From: Paulownia fortunei
Taxonomy: Eukaryota > Streptophyta > Magnoliopsida > Lamiales > Paulowniaceae
NCBI GenBank assembly: GCA_019321725.1
Contig: CM033110.1
Location: 20,639,278 to 20,703,277, forward strand
DNA length: 64,000 nt
Direction of reading: 5' to 3'
Made by a program: the position numbers and the translations under genes. The notes below the pieces were generated by a model, which ran no database searches, had not been told where the DNA came from, and saw only the letters and a program-made list of their open reading frames with translations. Of the stretch, positions 49,058 to 62,176 are shown piece after piece (position 1 is the first letter of the stretch; the number at the start of each line of letters is the position of its first letter).

Positions 49058-49909
49058 TATTAACATATGTTACTTATATTGCAATTGATGATAATTTAAT
49101 GAATTATTGAGATTTATATTTCGTTAGAAATTGAAATTGCATGTAACAAAAGACTTAAATATCTTCTCAAGTACATGACAATTTCATTCAGACTCGAGCT
49201 CCTTATTACTAAGAAAGAAAGCTGAATAAAGCGTAAATTAAAGATAGTTATCAACAACTTCGTTGAAAAAAGTCCAAGGTATGCTTTAATAAGATAATTG
49301 AGAACTTATTCAAATTTAAATAAATAAATAAATTTATTGCTTACCATATGCATGATTTTTATTTCATTTTTAAATTCTTACCTTGCTTTTTGTTGATTGA
49401 AATGCAATAAAAGTTTAGGTAACTAATTGCCTAATCTATATAACAGGGGGGTGGGGTGCCTAAAACTGTAATTAAGTTCTTTTTAAAAAATAAAAATAAA
49501 ATTTTAGACTATGAAAATTAGTTCTCTCACAGCTATCATCAATTCCGAAACGTTTTATAGTATAATCTTCTACATACATTCTAAGTCTTTTTTCGTTTCG
49601 AATTCAGTGGGAAGACTAAAGTACTACCTTCATTAGCCAAAAAGAATTCATAAGAAAAATATTATTAATCTCATCAATTTCATCATGAACGTACTCGACA
49701 CTTAATGTGAGCATCCACAGACAAACACACACAAAAATTTATTATTATGTATATAAAGTATGGTATGGGTATGATACAAGACAGTTCGTAGGATCCTCAG
49801 AAAAAATTAATAAATGGTGCCTTTGGTAGCTCAGATATCAAGTGACTCCTCTCGAGACACGAGTCTCCACCCACCATGCAAACGAACTAATTATCTTACA
49901 ATACTATAA

Positions 49910-49910
<1 letters not shown>

Positions 49911-49946
<36 letters not shown>
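49911..49946. repeat. Compound TA/TG microsatellite
   Basis: Six TA units followed directly by twelve TG units, uninterrupted. Confidence 0.9.
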
Positions 49947-52406
49947 CAAGTTGGGTGGTCCATAGGAGAATATTACGATTTATACGTACATATAAATATG
50001 CAGGCAATTGCTTCATGCACATGCTTCTCTAACCGCATACATTATGGAAACATAAATTTTCACGACCTGACATTGGTGTATGCATGGCTAACCACTTATA
50101 TATGTATAAAGTATTATGTTCGAGATGCCTAGAATGGAATTATAACGATGCACTCGTGATTACATGTTATCCCATGTTTCCACCCTGTTTTTGCGTCGGC
50201 AATGTGTGAAAAAATAATTATTCGAAAACAAAGATCGTGACTGTTAGGTGAAGTGTGGTTGAGGTAATAATTAAGAAAAATATCCAAGGAAAATATTAAT
50301 ACATAACAGGGAAGGGGATAAATTTCACTTTACCGCCGTTAAACTTAACAATTTTGATATTTTACACTTCATTATTAATATAAAAATACTTTATCTACAC
50401 AATTTATATTTATTATAATATTTTATTATTCAACGATATTTTCAATGATATTTTCAAATTAAATTTTTATTGAAAAGTATTTGTTCAGAAGTTGTCGTGC
50501 ATTTCTTTTCCCTTTTTTCTAGCTCAAAAATTAAGTAAAAAATTATATAATATTTTTTTATTACTGTTAATAGTGAATCACAATAAATAATAAATGGTAA
50601 TACTTTTGCTATAAATAGTATCGATTCTCATATGAGAAATATGATAAGTATGAGAACACGATGTTTTGTAGTTATATAATGGATGAAATCTAATGTCCAA
50701 GTGACGCGATTCATATTATTTACAACCACTGTTCAGAACTATTTAACACATTACTCGTATTGTGACTAACATTATTAACAGCAAAAAGAAAACTGATGGT
50801 TGTGCTTTCACCATTGGTGGTAATAAAAAATATTACAGAATATTTTTTTTAGCTTTTATGTGGAAAAGATGGGAAAACGCACATTTTCTGTATAATAATT
50901 GATATTATTTATAATAAAAATATAATCATTTATCATGAAATCATTAGTGGCAGTAATAAAAAGTATTACAAAACTTTTTTTGGGCTTTTGAACGAAAAAA
51001 AGTAATGAAAATACGTTATTGTAGTTTATGAAAAGCGTTTCGATAAAAAAATCGATTTGAAAATGTCATTAAAGGATAAAAAATGATAATAAATTATAAA
51101 TATAAGTTAAAATGATAAAATAATTTTAAGTTAATTTTGAGAGATAAAGTGTAAAAATAGTTAACTTTTTAGGATTGAAATGCCATTTATCCTTGCCAAT
51201 TTGTTAAAATTCAACTTGCAAACAAGAACACGTTAAATGCAACATGCCGTCATAATTCATGTGTCTAAGGCACGACACTTGATGGCCGTACGACGGGGAG
51301 GGGGGGGCATTTATGGTAATTAAGTACAATTAATTGTGGTATTATTGTATTTATACAAAATAATGGACACGGTTATCTGTTATTCACCCTAAAATAATTG
51401 CAGGCACTTATATGTATTTAAAGCGATTTCCGTGCAATTTATTTTTTATTTTAGACGTGGGAAAATAGTCAAAGCACAGATTATTGGCAAGAAAAAGAAT
51501 TATTTACTGTCAGAATAATTCAACCTGTACAAAAGGGGTTTGGTGAGAAATAAAAGAGAGAGTTGTGAACTTGTGGTGGATCGCCCAAAGCAATATATAT
51601 GTCCTTTAATTTTGAAAGAGAGTAGCTCATTTTAGGGAAGATAGATGGCCATAAAAGGACTGGACCATTAATTACGACACCGTGAAAAATGGTAAGCAAA
51701 CGCCCAATGATTGGAGCTCGTAACAATGAATTTGCCAACGTACTTTGTGCGTTATTTTACATTCTTGGTACTTACAAACTCTCGTAAGTATAATATTACA
51801 TCTCATGCGGGCATTTCTAATTTGTGTAGAAAAAAAATATTGTGTGATTAATGTATACTAACGACTATTTCCGTCTAACTTTAATATAATACGTTGAGAA
51901 TTAATTATTGTGTCATAATCATACTCAGAATACTTTAGAAACACATTAAAATAAGGATAAAAATTTATTTTATTAACAACTAAAAGCATATTACAATATA
52001 AAAGATGTATAATATACGGAGTCGGGATTATGAGTTTTGAAGATCATTGTCAGTCAATCGTGTTGATGTTGGATTCGAGATATATGGTTGGCATTTTTTA
52101 TTTTTTTGATAAATAAAAAAAATGTGGTGAAATGTGCGACTAATGCATGAAGTCTTTTGCTATTATGGAATTATATGCATTCAACCATAGTTATTGCTTA
52201 AGGATGAGTTTGTTACCATAATCCCTCCAAATATGAAGACTCAAACCTCTCTGCCAGAGAAGTGAGAAGACTACTACCGCAAACAAATATGAACTTTTTA
52301 TGGCAATTTTTGTAGCAAAGTAATGTGTCAGAACAATGTAGGCTAAGAGATACTATATTACAAACTTAGTAACAATCTTTAATTTGGCTTTTGGCCTGTC
52401 CTTTAT

Positions 52407-52425
52407 CCCCCCCCCCCCCCCCCCC
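52407..52425. repeat. C run of 19
   Basis: Nineteen consecutive cytosines, followed by further C-rich sequence. It is the longest homopolymer C run in the window. Confidence 0.9.
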
Positions 52426-54441
52426 TCCCACCCCGTCTTGTCAAATACTCAATTTGAAAAATTACATACAAAAAAAATAATTAATTTTAATTATGTGTTT
52501 TGGCGATTCCAAAGTAGTTAGAGAACACATCAAATTAATTATACATATATGGTAAGATTTATATTCATCTTTTATACCACAATCTGATGGACCGAGCTGC
52601 GTATAGGTAAATTAGGCATGTATTATTGGCAACTAGGTATTAATTAGAGTGCTCACAATAAAAGAAGCAAAAAACTAAAGTTAGACACCCTTATAAGTGA
52701 GGCATTCATCTATATGGAAAACACAGAAACATAGTATCCAATTCTATCCAGTGTTGTTCATAAATGTAGTCGCATAATGGCCAAGAACTACCCCCAATAA
52801 TACAGTTCCCTCCTATTTCTTCGTACATATTGCCATGCCAGTTAAACTGCTTTCACATGCAATGTAGTTGAAGAATGATGAAAATAGTAACTTCCAAGTA
52901 CCACGTTGAAGCGGCTAAACCTAGGAAGATAGCCTTGCTGTGATAACGTATTAGAATGCCATGGACATTCAACTTCAACGGTAGATCTCCCGATATTAAA
53001 ATAGAAGATAATGGGTATTTTATTTTTATGACAATGAAATTAGAAAATAGAGATTGGGTAAGAGATATTATTTTTTATTAAAAATAATAGATAAATAGGT
53101 ATTTTTAATATTTTAGGAAAGAGGAGGCGAAATTTTAAAATTTAACAATTACATGTATATAATTTATATTAATTTAAAAATTTTATGAAATTAAAGAGAT
53201 CAGCTGCCACCACCGTCCGACCCTAGCTCCGTCTTGTTTAATAATGGTCGTGAGAGTGTTTGGCAGCTCAATTTTTTTTTCTTTTTTGATGAGATGTGAA
53301 ATGCGAAGAGTATATTTAAACAAGATATTTCAAATTTAAAGTTTGTATAATGCATACATTAGTCCACAAAAAATAAATGAGTATTAATTGTCCTTGAACT
53401 TTGCTTTCTTGCACTTGTCCTATGGATTTTTTGGCCAACAGGGAGTTTGGGAAACAGTTTATACAGTTTAAATAAGCATAACTGTGCCCTAGTCCTCAAA
53501 GAATTTAGTTTGACAAATCTGAAACCTTAGTGATGTACGGGGTAATTAATGGTATACTTCTAAAAGTGCGGCTGGTGGTAATAAACTTATTTAAAGGTAT
53601 AATTTCATTTTAATTACTGTAATAGAATTACATAATTACAATAAACATAGTTTATATGTTAACAAACATTACAGGTAAAAAAGAAAAAAAAAAAAAGAGG
53701 GGAATCAGGCAACCTCATCATTTTAATTGAGATGATAATTTAAATTGAGTTTATTTTTGGACATCGCAAAAAAAAAAAAAACACAAGGGTTATAATTTTG
53801 ATATAGAGGGAAAATAACATGTATAAATTTTCATACGAAAATAAAAATCATACTCATAGAGAACCCCTGGGGTGGCGGTAAAGAAGCTATTGAGATATAT
53901 TAACTTGTTTTCCACTGTTCTCGGAATCAGCTATTCTTGTCTGAAATTTGTTTCATCTCATATTTTACTAATATAAATATATGACAAATGTATAAAATAT
54001 TTTCATAAATATACATTTGATATAAATCATATTTCACTAAATTGAAATAAAAAATTCAAACTCATTTTTACTCGATTGGTTGTGTCAAATAAATAGTGGG
54101 AACCAAAAGATTGAAGGAGTGCATTGTGTTTGATAATTTCTTATTCTCTATTTAATAACAACAATTCTACATAACTATTGACATACATGGATAAATTTAT
54201 AATTAATTTTTTTTACACCATTGGAGACGAATGAATGTGTGGAAGATTTTAGGTTATAATGCATTGAAAGAGAGGTGGGCCTGGACTAGAACTCAAAAGT
54301 GGAGGTAGTGAAAGGGGTGAGGCCCACCCTATAAGGTCCTGCTTCCACTTGGGGAAAACACCCATAGCTTCATCCATCTTCCATTATTGGAATTGCTTGT
54401 TATTGGGCAACCCCCCCGCCAGTACAAGCCAACTCAATCCC

Positions 54442-54471
54442 AATAATAATGATAATAATAATAATAATAAT
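54442..54471. repeat. AAT trinucleotide repeat
   Basis: About ten AAT units with one GAT interruption near 54451. Confidence 0.88.
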
Positions 54472-54547
54472 TGTTTTTTGGAATTTTGCTGCTATATTTG
54501 ACGTGGCAGTTTTCTTTCCGCTGCTGATGCCGGCTCAATTCTGACTG

Positions 54548-54775
54548 TGAAAATAAGATTTTAAAATCTTATAAATTTCTTTTAAAAAAAAGTAAAGAGT
54601 TTTTTAAATTTTAACGAATTGTTTTATTTTGATTATATTGATTATAAATTTATCATTACTAATATATTATAAGTTTTATAATCTAAATTTATCCAAATAT
54701 TTAAATAACTTTCTTTTAAAATAAGATTCAATATTTTATAAAATCTTTTAGATAAATTTGATAAACAAGTCTATT
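54548..54775. repeat. Copy of AT-rich MITE-like repeat
   Basis: The segment 54650-54727 matches the internal unit of the element at 42594-43060. It has ttatcattactaatat, ttataatctaaatttatcc, aaatattta and ttttaaaataagat in the same order. AAGAT...ATCTT-rich ends suggest an inverted-repeat element of about 230 bp. Confidence 0.5.
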
Positions 54776-55342
54776 TTTTCAATTGTTTTGATTCTTATTA
54801 TCAATTCATTATCTCAAATAAAATTAAAATTTTATAGAATTTGTTTTTTTATATCAGAGCGTTCAAAGTGTTGCCTAACTCAGTCTTTAAAAGTGATTTA
54901 ATTCAAGCCTTAATCAATCCATAATGAACCAGCTAACATACCTATCATACTTTTGGAGTCTAAAATTGTTAGCTTACTCCGCAATTTCTAACTCTACACT
55001 TAATAGAAAAACTTGCATAATTATGCGATAGATTTTATGAATTTTCATTTATTCTTAGTGTAGATGGATATGACGAAATAATAATGACAATTTAATGGAG
55101 AAACAATATTCGTAACTATATTTAATTTTATTGGACATGTGAATTTATTTGGGTCTAATTTCACATACATTTGAATAACTACCAACAACTAACAATTAAA
55201 TATTATAATCTTTAATGATGAATCAAAACGCACGTCAGAAAAAAATATATAAATAAATATATATATACACACACACACACAACATATTAACTCTTGCATT
55301 TTTCGTGAGACCATGTCAAAAACTTCTATTTTAGACCCTTAT

Positions 55343-55668
55343 GCTTTGTTTGGTGTTATTTTTACTATTTTGAAAAAAATATTTTGAGAAAATGTATTTA
55401 AGTAGTGAAATTAAATAATGTGTGGAGAACAAAAATGTATTTAAATATTTTGTTGGAAAGAACTTATGTAATATATTTTGAGGAATATTTTTTTACTTTA
55501 GATATTTTGTGAATATTATTTATTGTAATTAAATATTTTCAAGTGTATGTGTCTTATCAATATTATTTTATTATAGTTATTGATAGTATATAATTATTTA
55601 ATTATTGGTATTTTTGGGGGAATAAAAATAATATTTTAAAAAAAATACAAATAACAAACGCATTTTGG
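55343..55668. mobile_element. Possible non-autonomous DNA transposon remnant
   Basis: The left end reads TTTGTTTGGTGTTATTT and the right end, read on the other strand, CGTTTGTTATTTGTATTT. These are similar but not identical terminal inverted repeats about 325 bp apart. The interior is AT-rich without coding potential. No target-site duplication was confirmed, so this is tentative. Confidence 0.3.
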
Positions 55669-58600
55669 ATTCTGGAGAAGAAAAATGCAAGAATAGAAAT
55701 GAAACCAAAAGCTTAAATTTTGCCATTTAATTTAAATTTTATTATCTTGTCATTATAAATTTGAAAATATTATACTGATAGGGTCCAAATTAAGTTACTC
55801 TCGTGTCGGGTCTTAGGTATGGGTCGAAAGTAATGGGTCTGATTCATTTGATGCGGAGCAAGTCGGCAGCATATATAGTTATATTCATGATTAAAACTGA
55901 TTCTATTATTTTTAAGAATTAAGTGAAATCATTTTAAAATTGGAGTTGATATTGGCATTTTATAAAGTCATATTCGTGTTTTATCTTAACTTTATTCTTA
56001 GACAATTCATAATATTATTATTTAATTAATAAGAGAATATTGTTGCAGGTTTTTGTAATAAATATATCATTCAGATATCTAATTCCTATTTATAATGGAA
56101 ACATTTATGGTGGATCCCGATAAGTGAAAATATCTTCATTTACTCTACCTTTTATTTTTCTTAATAACTTAACCAATTATAAATAAATCTTTTAAATCTA
56201 ATTTTTTCTTATTTATATATTGATGCTAAAATAATGATTAATGAATTAATAGTGTATGATTTACATTTAGTTGTTGTAATGTTAAAACTAGATACTTAAA
56301 ATTTAACTGTAAAAGTATTGAATAAGTTTTATATTTTACCATACAAATTGTCTAATTGTGAAAAGATGGTAATTTTCTCATTTACACGCTTTGAATTTGT
56401 CAAGTATTTCCCTTACTATTGATTTTAAATATATCATTGTCAACTGATTTTTCATTTTGGAAACAACTACTATGATTTTTTATTTTTTAATTTGTGCTTT
56501 ACTTTTAATTTACTCAATTTGATATAATGAAGCCAATTTGATTTATTTTCATGGCTTGGTTTTAAATTGACTTTAAAAGCATGCTTTTTCACTTTTTTTT
56601 TTTTTATAGATAAATCTTATGTTGAAGATTTTGATGCAAATGATGTGGCAATATCAACAATATTAGCATTTGCATCAATACATTATTTAGTAGTTTACAT
56701 AAAAAGTAAGTTAATTTTCTACTTATAAAAGAAAGATATGGCGTTTTGATTTATACACGAAAATAGAACTAAATAATGCATAATTATAGAATTAAATTCA
56801 TTTTGTCACATGATCATTTAAGTATTTTATCTTTAATGGTATTTCATTGGAAAAGAATGAAGTAATAATACATGGTATATGTCATAAAAAAAATGTAAAA
56901 CAATGATCTCCCAAACCCAATGTATATTTTAGAGAATTGTTTAAGGAAAACTTCAAATTGTGGAGTGAAGTTTTGTTATTCAATCATCAACATGGTAGCA
57001 CAGTGCTAAAGCTGACTTGCATCTGCTTTGCGATTTTCAGTTCGAATCTTAATGAAAACATAAAATGAAAATGAAAAATTATCTCTTATTAAAGAAAATA
57101 TGTTTTCAATTTGAACCTCATTGAGAACATAAATGTACTTCTTATTAAAGAGTATATTATAGCTATAGAAGCAGTTCATGATATGGGATCGGATAGTGCA
57201 TTTTGATTTATTGGTGTATTAATAGGGTTGGGGTGACCAAAACTGCTAAATCCATCTGGTCAAGTTATGATAAAAGAAATATTCTTTGGTGGCTAAGTTT
57301 TCTTAATTGGGATAGTCATATCGAGTCTTTACACGACTTAATATTTTTTTTATAAAAAAAAATTTGTTTTTCAAAAGTACTTATCAAAATTGTGGTAATA
57401 TTTAGTTGATTGTTGCACAATCTTGACACTTTTATCAATCATATATTTAGAATAACATATGATAAAAGTACTAAATTTATTGGTCTAAATATAATAAATA
57501 ATATTCAAGCATAATAGTGAGTGGCTATTACACATACAACACCGTAATCGTCTAAAAAAAAATAAATATCTTTCTTATGTTCAAAATATACGAAAAAGGA
57601 GAATACTTTTTAAATATTTGTACGTGTATGAATTATGCGATCAAGTAAAATATTGGCCAAGGAAATCAAGGGATCCACATCGGCTACATGTATAAAAAAA
57701 TAATTTTTAATTTCAAAACATTTACTTGCTCCATCTATGATCCAATTTAGTAAAATTATGAACGTGTCAGCTCAATTTTGATTGAGATTCTCTATTTTAT
57801 CATTAATTTCATTCCTTAAAATTTTGACTTGTGTAAAACTATTCACAACTTGTTTAAACCTGTTTTGTCTTAGTCCTTTATGTCGTTGCACTTACCAAAT
57901 TTAAATGAAAGGATTTAGAAAACAGAATCTAATTTGCACTTAACAATTTTCTTAGGAAACTTGCACTTAACAAATTTAAGAGAACTGGATAAGGATGTGA
58001 ATAAATCGAATTGAATTGAATATGTTACTATTTAAATTTATTTAATATTTTTTATCAAATTTAAAAAATTATGTTTGAATTTAGTTTGATAGTTAATTAG
58101 ATTAAATTTGAACCAGCTTTAATTAAATCGAAAATAAATCAAGTTCTAGTAACTTATTTTTTTTATATATATATTTTTATTTATTGAATCGAATTCGAGT
58201 CAAATTTCATGTTTTATTGAACAAAAAAATATATTCAAACTTGATTTGTTAGCTTAACAAATCAAATTTAAACGAAGTGGATCTCAATCTATAATGCATT
58301 ATTGAGAGTCTCTCTCTTTAAAAAAAAAAAAAAAAAGGAAAAAAACACAGCTAATGAGAGACCACCCGAAAAATCAAAGAAATAGCAGTATTATTACTTA
58401 CACTGGAAAAGAAATTATTTAGGAGGTTGGACAGAAATTGCACCAAGTTAGTTAAAATATTTAATTTCTTTATGGGGAAAATTATGAATTTTCACAACTT
58501 TAATTTGGATCCTCCATAATTGCAGCCTGCAATCACATGATTTTGTAGCCTTGTCAATGTATATATGGTGATTATGGCGTGACATATTGAATTTATCATT

Positions 58601-59020
58601 TAACAAAAGTATTCCATAAACATGAACATTCATAAAATTATGCCTTTTTTATATTAATTTCTTCCTTTTCTTCTTCCTCTAAAAAATATCCAATTTTAGT
58701 AAGTATTCAATTATCGACGACATCGTCATTAATTAAACTTTAGAACTTTCACCATCATTATATATCATAATTTGGATATTTCGATATGAAAGATGCGTTT
58801 TAGGAATAAATTAACCACGATTCAACGAGACTCATTTGGATGATAAATTGATATTATAAATCTATAAAAAGTTTTGTGTATTATAAAAGAAATAAAAAAG
58901 AAGAGATTAAAAGATGTAAAAATAAGAAATTAAAAGTCAAATATTTTTTTGATGTCTCACAAGCTCTTTGATTGGACTATATAACCACGTTATTTTCCTA
59001 ATTCTCAAGAAATATGTAAT

Positions 59021-59070
59021 AAGATCTTACATTATTTTATTCAAACAATTAATAACTTAATTCTAAAAAT
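59021..59070. repeat. Short copy of AT-rich MITE-like repeat
   Basis: The stretch has atcttacattattttattc, aaacaattaataactta and a trailing ttctaaaaat. These follow the same order as the core of the 42.8-kb units, with scattered differences. Confidence 0.4.
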
Positions 59071-61926
59071 GACCTTTTATAAGATTTCAAAAAAATATTT
59101 GAAAATAAGTATGTTAAAAAACTTGGACTTTCGCCGGAACTATTTTTCCTTTTGACAATGTCGGACTCTCTTACCAAACAAAAGGACAATTGCATTTATA
59201 GAGTGATTGACTTAACTAATTATGCAATAAAATATTTTCAAAGATCTTAAAGATAATCTATAAAATGCTTCAAAATGTCTGATAAATATTTTAAAATTTA
59301 AATCATGAATTTTAAGAAAAAATGCGATGACTTCCATAAGATCTCTTGGGATCTTTAGTTTAAGTAATTATTTTCAAAATAGAATTTAATATTTGATAAA
59401 ATCCTAAAAAGATTATATGCTCCTAGAATTTAATTACAAGAAAATTCATTTTAAGTTTTGTCCATTATATTATTAATTCCATTATGTACCTAAGTGCGAC
59501 TTTGCATTTTCATAATCAATAACAATTCAAATTGTTTAAAAGAAATCTGGTCCGTGTCACATGTGGATCAGAAACCAGCCCCATTGTTTAAGTTTTCGAG
59601 AATTTTGAGTACCACTGTACGAGGAAAGTTGAATAGATAATATATATGAATGCCCGAAACCAAAAATGAGAAAAAGCAAAAATAAGGAGGAAGGAAAGGG
59701 TACAAATAAACATTACTTGGGTTGTGTTCGCCAGAAGCGTTTTCATTTTTCCAAAATAAAAATATATTTGGCATTTTGTTTTTCAAAAAAAAAAATATTC
59801 TTCTCTTAATATAAAATTGAACACATTGTTGTACATCAATATTATTATATTATTATCTTTCTTTTATATTAAAAAATACTACATAATTTATTAAAAAAAA
59901 TATAATGCCATTAATTAAATAAAATCTTACCAAATAAAACATTTACAGTAAAAAAAAATCTCAAACTCAAATTCATGTATCCGAGACACCACCTCAAAAA
60001 ACTCAAAACAAAAACAAACATTGCCTTGGGGTTTTGGTATACCGTCCATGAGTGCCAAGGGCAATAAAGTCAATTTAGATGGGAAGGATTGAAATATTCC
60101 GCGTGTGTGCGACGCGCGGAGAGAGTGGGAGTGGGAAAGGATGCTGGGCCAATTAATTACGAGGAACACGGTGTGAGAGGCACCGGCTGCCGGAAAGAAC
60201 AAAAGAGGGAAATGGTGGCCCTCTTCCCGTACTCTTGGATTGGACTATTTAGGAAAGTTTTTCCTTTTATTGGCCATTATTCCCATTTCCTTTTCTGAGA
60301 CCAAACCCTCTTTGCCCCCCTGCCGTGGCTCTCACTCACAATAATACCCACTCCTCTTTTTCCCCAAATACCCTCCTCTTCTATATTTTATTCTCACAGG
60401 TTACACACACTACAACGAGGTTCTTGTCATTATTTTAAATTTTAAGTTTCAGAAAATTTGATCCAAATTTTAGATTTTCTAACCATTCAAAATGAAATTC
60501 AACTTGTTGTTTATTTCCATAAAAAATTTATCAAAATTTAAAAATTATTGAAATATTTTATATTTTAAGTAATATATAATACATAATAATAAAATATATT
60601 CAAAATTACTAACTTAATAAAGAAATTATAATGGAATAAATGTAATAATTTTTTTTGCAAAGCATATACCTACGATTAGTTTAAGTTAGAGGTAAACTCG
60701 AGAGTAATATTTTTGTTTTAAGAAATAGGTTTTATATTGGGACATTCTAAAGAAAATAGAAGGTACAAATTTGGGATAGATGTTAAAACTTCCACAAATA
60801 GTAAGAAAGTTTTTAAGAAATACTACTTAGTTTTAAGTTAGGCACAATAAACTTTTTAATCATATCATTTAATAAAATTCACTCTATACATCATATATAT
60901 GGATATTTTAATTTAAAAGATGCAAAATTTTGTTATTAAAACATATTCAAAATTTTAGTTAAAATGACTATTCTATGAATTTCCATGACTTTTCTAAATC
61001 AAAAATAAAATTCTGAATATCCTTAAAATTTCTAGCACAATTTTTATCAGTCTAAAATACTTAAATATACATGGACACAAATTTTAATACCATGGTTGTA
61101 GTGGCTTCTTTAGACCTTATTTCTTGTGAATATGATTAATTTTAATTTATTTAACTTCTAAAATACATAAAAGGTTTTCGTTTGTTGTTAAAATAACATG
61201 TTTTAATGATGAGTTAAAGTAATTTATTGATAAATAATTTATAGCAGCAATATAAATTAAAATAAATTGGAGGAGAATGGAGGAATTAATTAGTATTTTT
61301 TTAACTCAACTATATATATATATATATTATATAACAATCTAATTTTCTATGAAGCAAAACATAATGGGATTTTTTTTGTATTTTTTATTTTTGACTCTTT
61401 CACTATACCTACCAATTAAAGTAATCCAAGCATGTAACAAAAACCAAGAGAGAGCGGGGCATGGGTTGTTTGAGTGTGTGGGGTGTGACGTGGAATTGAA
61501 TGAATGAAAATGAAATCAATGTTAATTAGTGTAGGTAATAAAGGTAATTGAGTAATAAGTCATCCACCGAGTGTTGGTGCTGTCTATTTCCATTAGTGGG
61601 TATTGTATAGGGAGAAAAAAATCAAGAGAGAGAGGGTTGCTTTTCGATTTGGTTAACATCGGAAAGTTGCGTAAGAAAGAAAGAGATGGTTCTTTCATTC
61701 CTTTTTCTTTTCCCTTTTTTTTTTTTTCATCTTATGTTTTGACAACAACCAATAGGTAAAGTCGTAAAGACGGGGGCAACTTAGAGAGAGATATTATTTT
61801 TGAGGATCAGTTAAAGCGAAGCTAGTAATAAAGGTACAAATATATACATACATATAGTTACATGCAAAAACGGAGTTCAAGGAAAAGAGAATGGTTAAAT
61901 GGAACACCCACCGGCAGACATATATA

Positions 61927-61934
61927 TATAAATA
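61927..61934 (+). promoter_or_regulatory. Putative TATA box of the AP2-type gene
   Basis: A TATAAATA match about 690 bp before the start codon at 62625. The region after it is rich in GA and CT and free of long A/T runs, which suits a plant leader. Motif and spacing only. Confidence 0.45.
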
Positions 61935-62062
61935 GAAAGAGATTTAGAAAACAAAATCCCTCACGTATTTATGACTTGATTGAACATAGCAACAAAAAAG
62001 GGACTACCCTCCTCTAGGTTTAAACCATTCATTGAAACGCAGAAAGAGAAGGCAACTTGCCT

Positions 62063-62176
62063 ATGGTACATGAATCCTCATACAGAGAGAGAGAGAGAGA
62101 GAGGTTAGAAGAGGGGTTCTGCTTTCGGCCAAGCCTTGAAAAACTGGCCTCGTCTATGCAGTATTGGGCAGGCTAG
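62063..62176 (+). promoter_or_regulatory. Possible upstream open reading frame and GA repeat in AP2-type leader
   Basis: An ATG at 62063 opens a 37-codon frame ending in TAG at 62174-62176, about 450 nt before the main start. It includes a GA microsatellite (62085-62102) read as alternating Arg-Glu. If the transcript starts near 61960, this frame could lower translation of the main protein. No conserved peptide is recognised. Confidence 0.35.

Noticed and set aside
51520..51738. 72-codon minus-strand open frame in a slightly less AT-rich stretch
   Set aside because: It has no recognisable motif, no homologue I can recall and no splice partners. It is more likely chance.
56994..57060. tRNA-like stretch with agttcgaatct
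   Set aside because: The box B resemblance is weak, box A is poor and no cloverleaf can be drawn. It is not listed as a tRNA or SINE.
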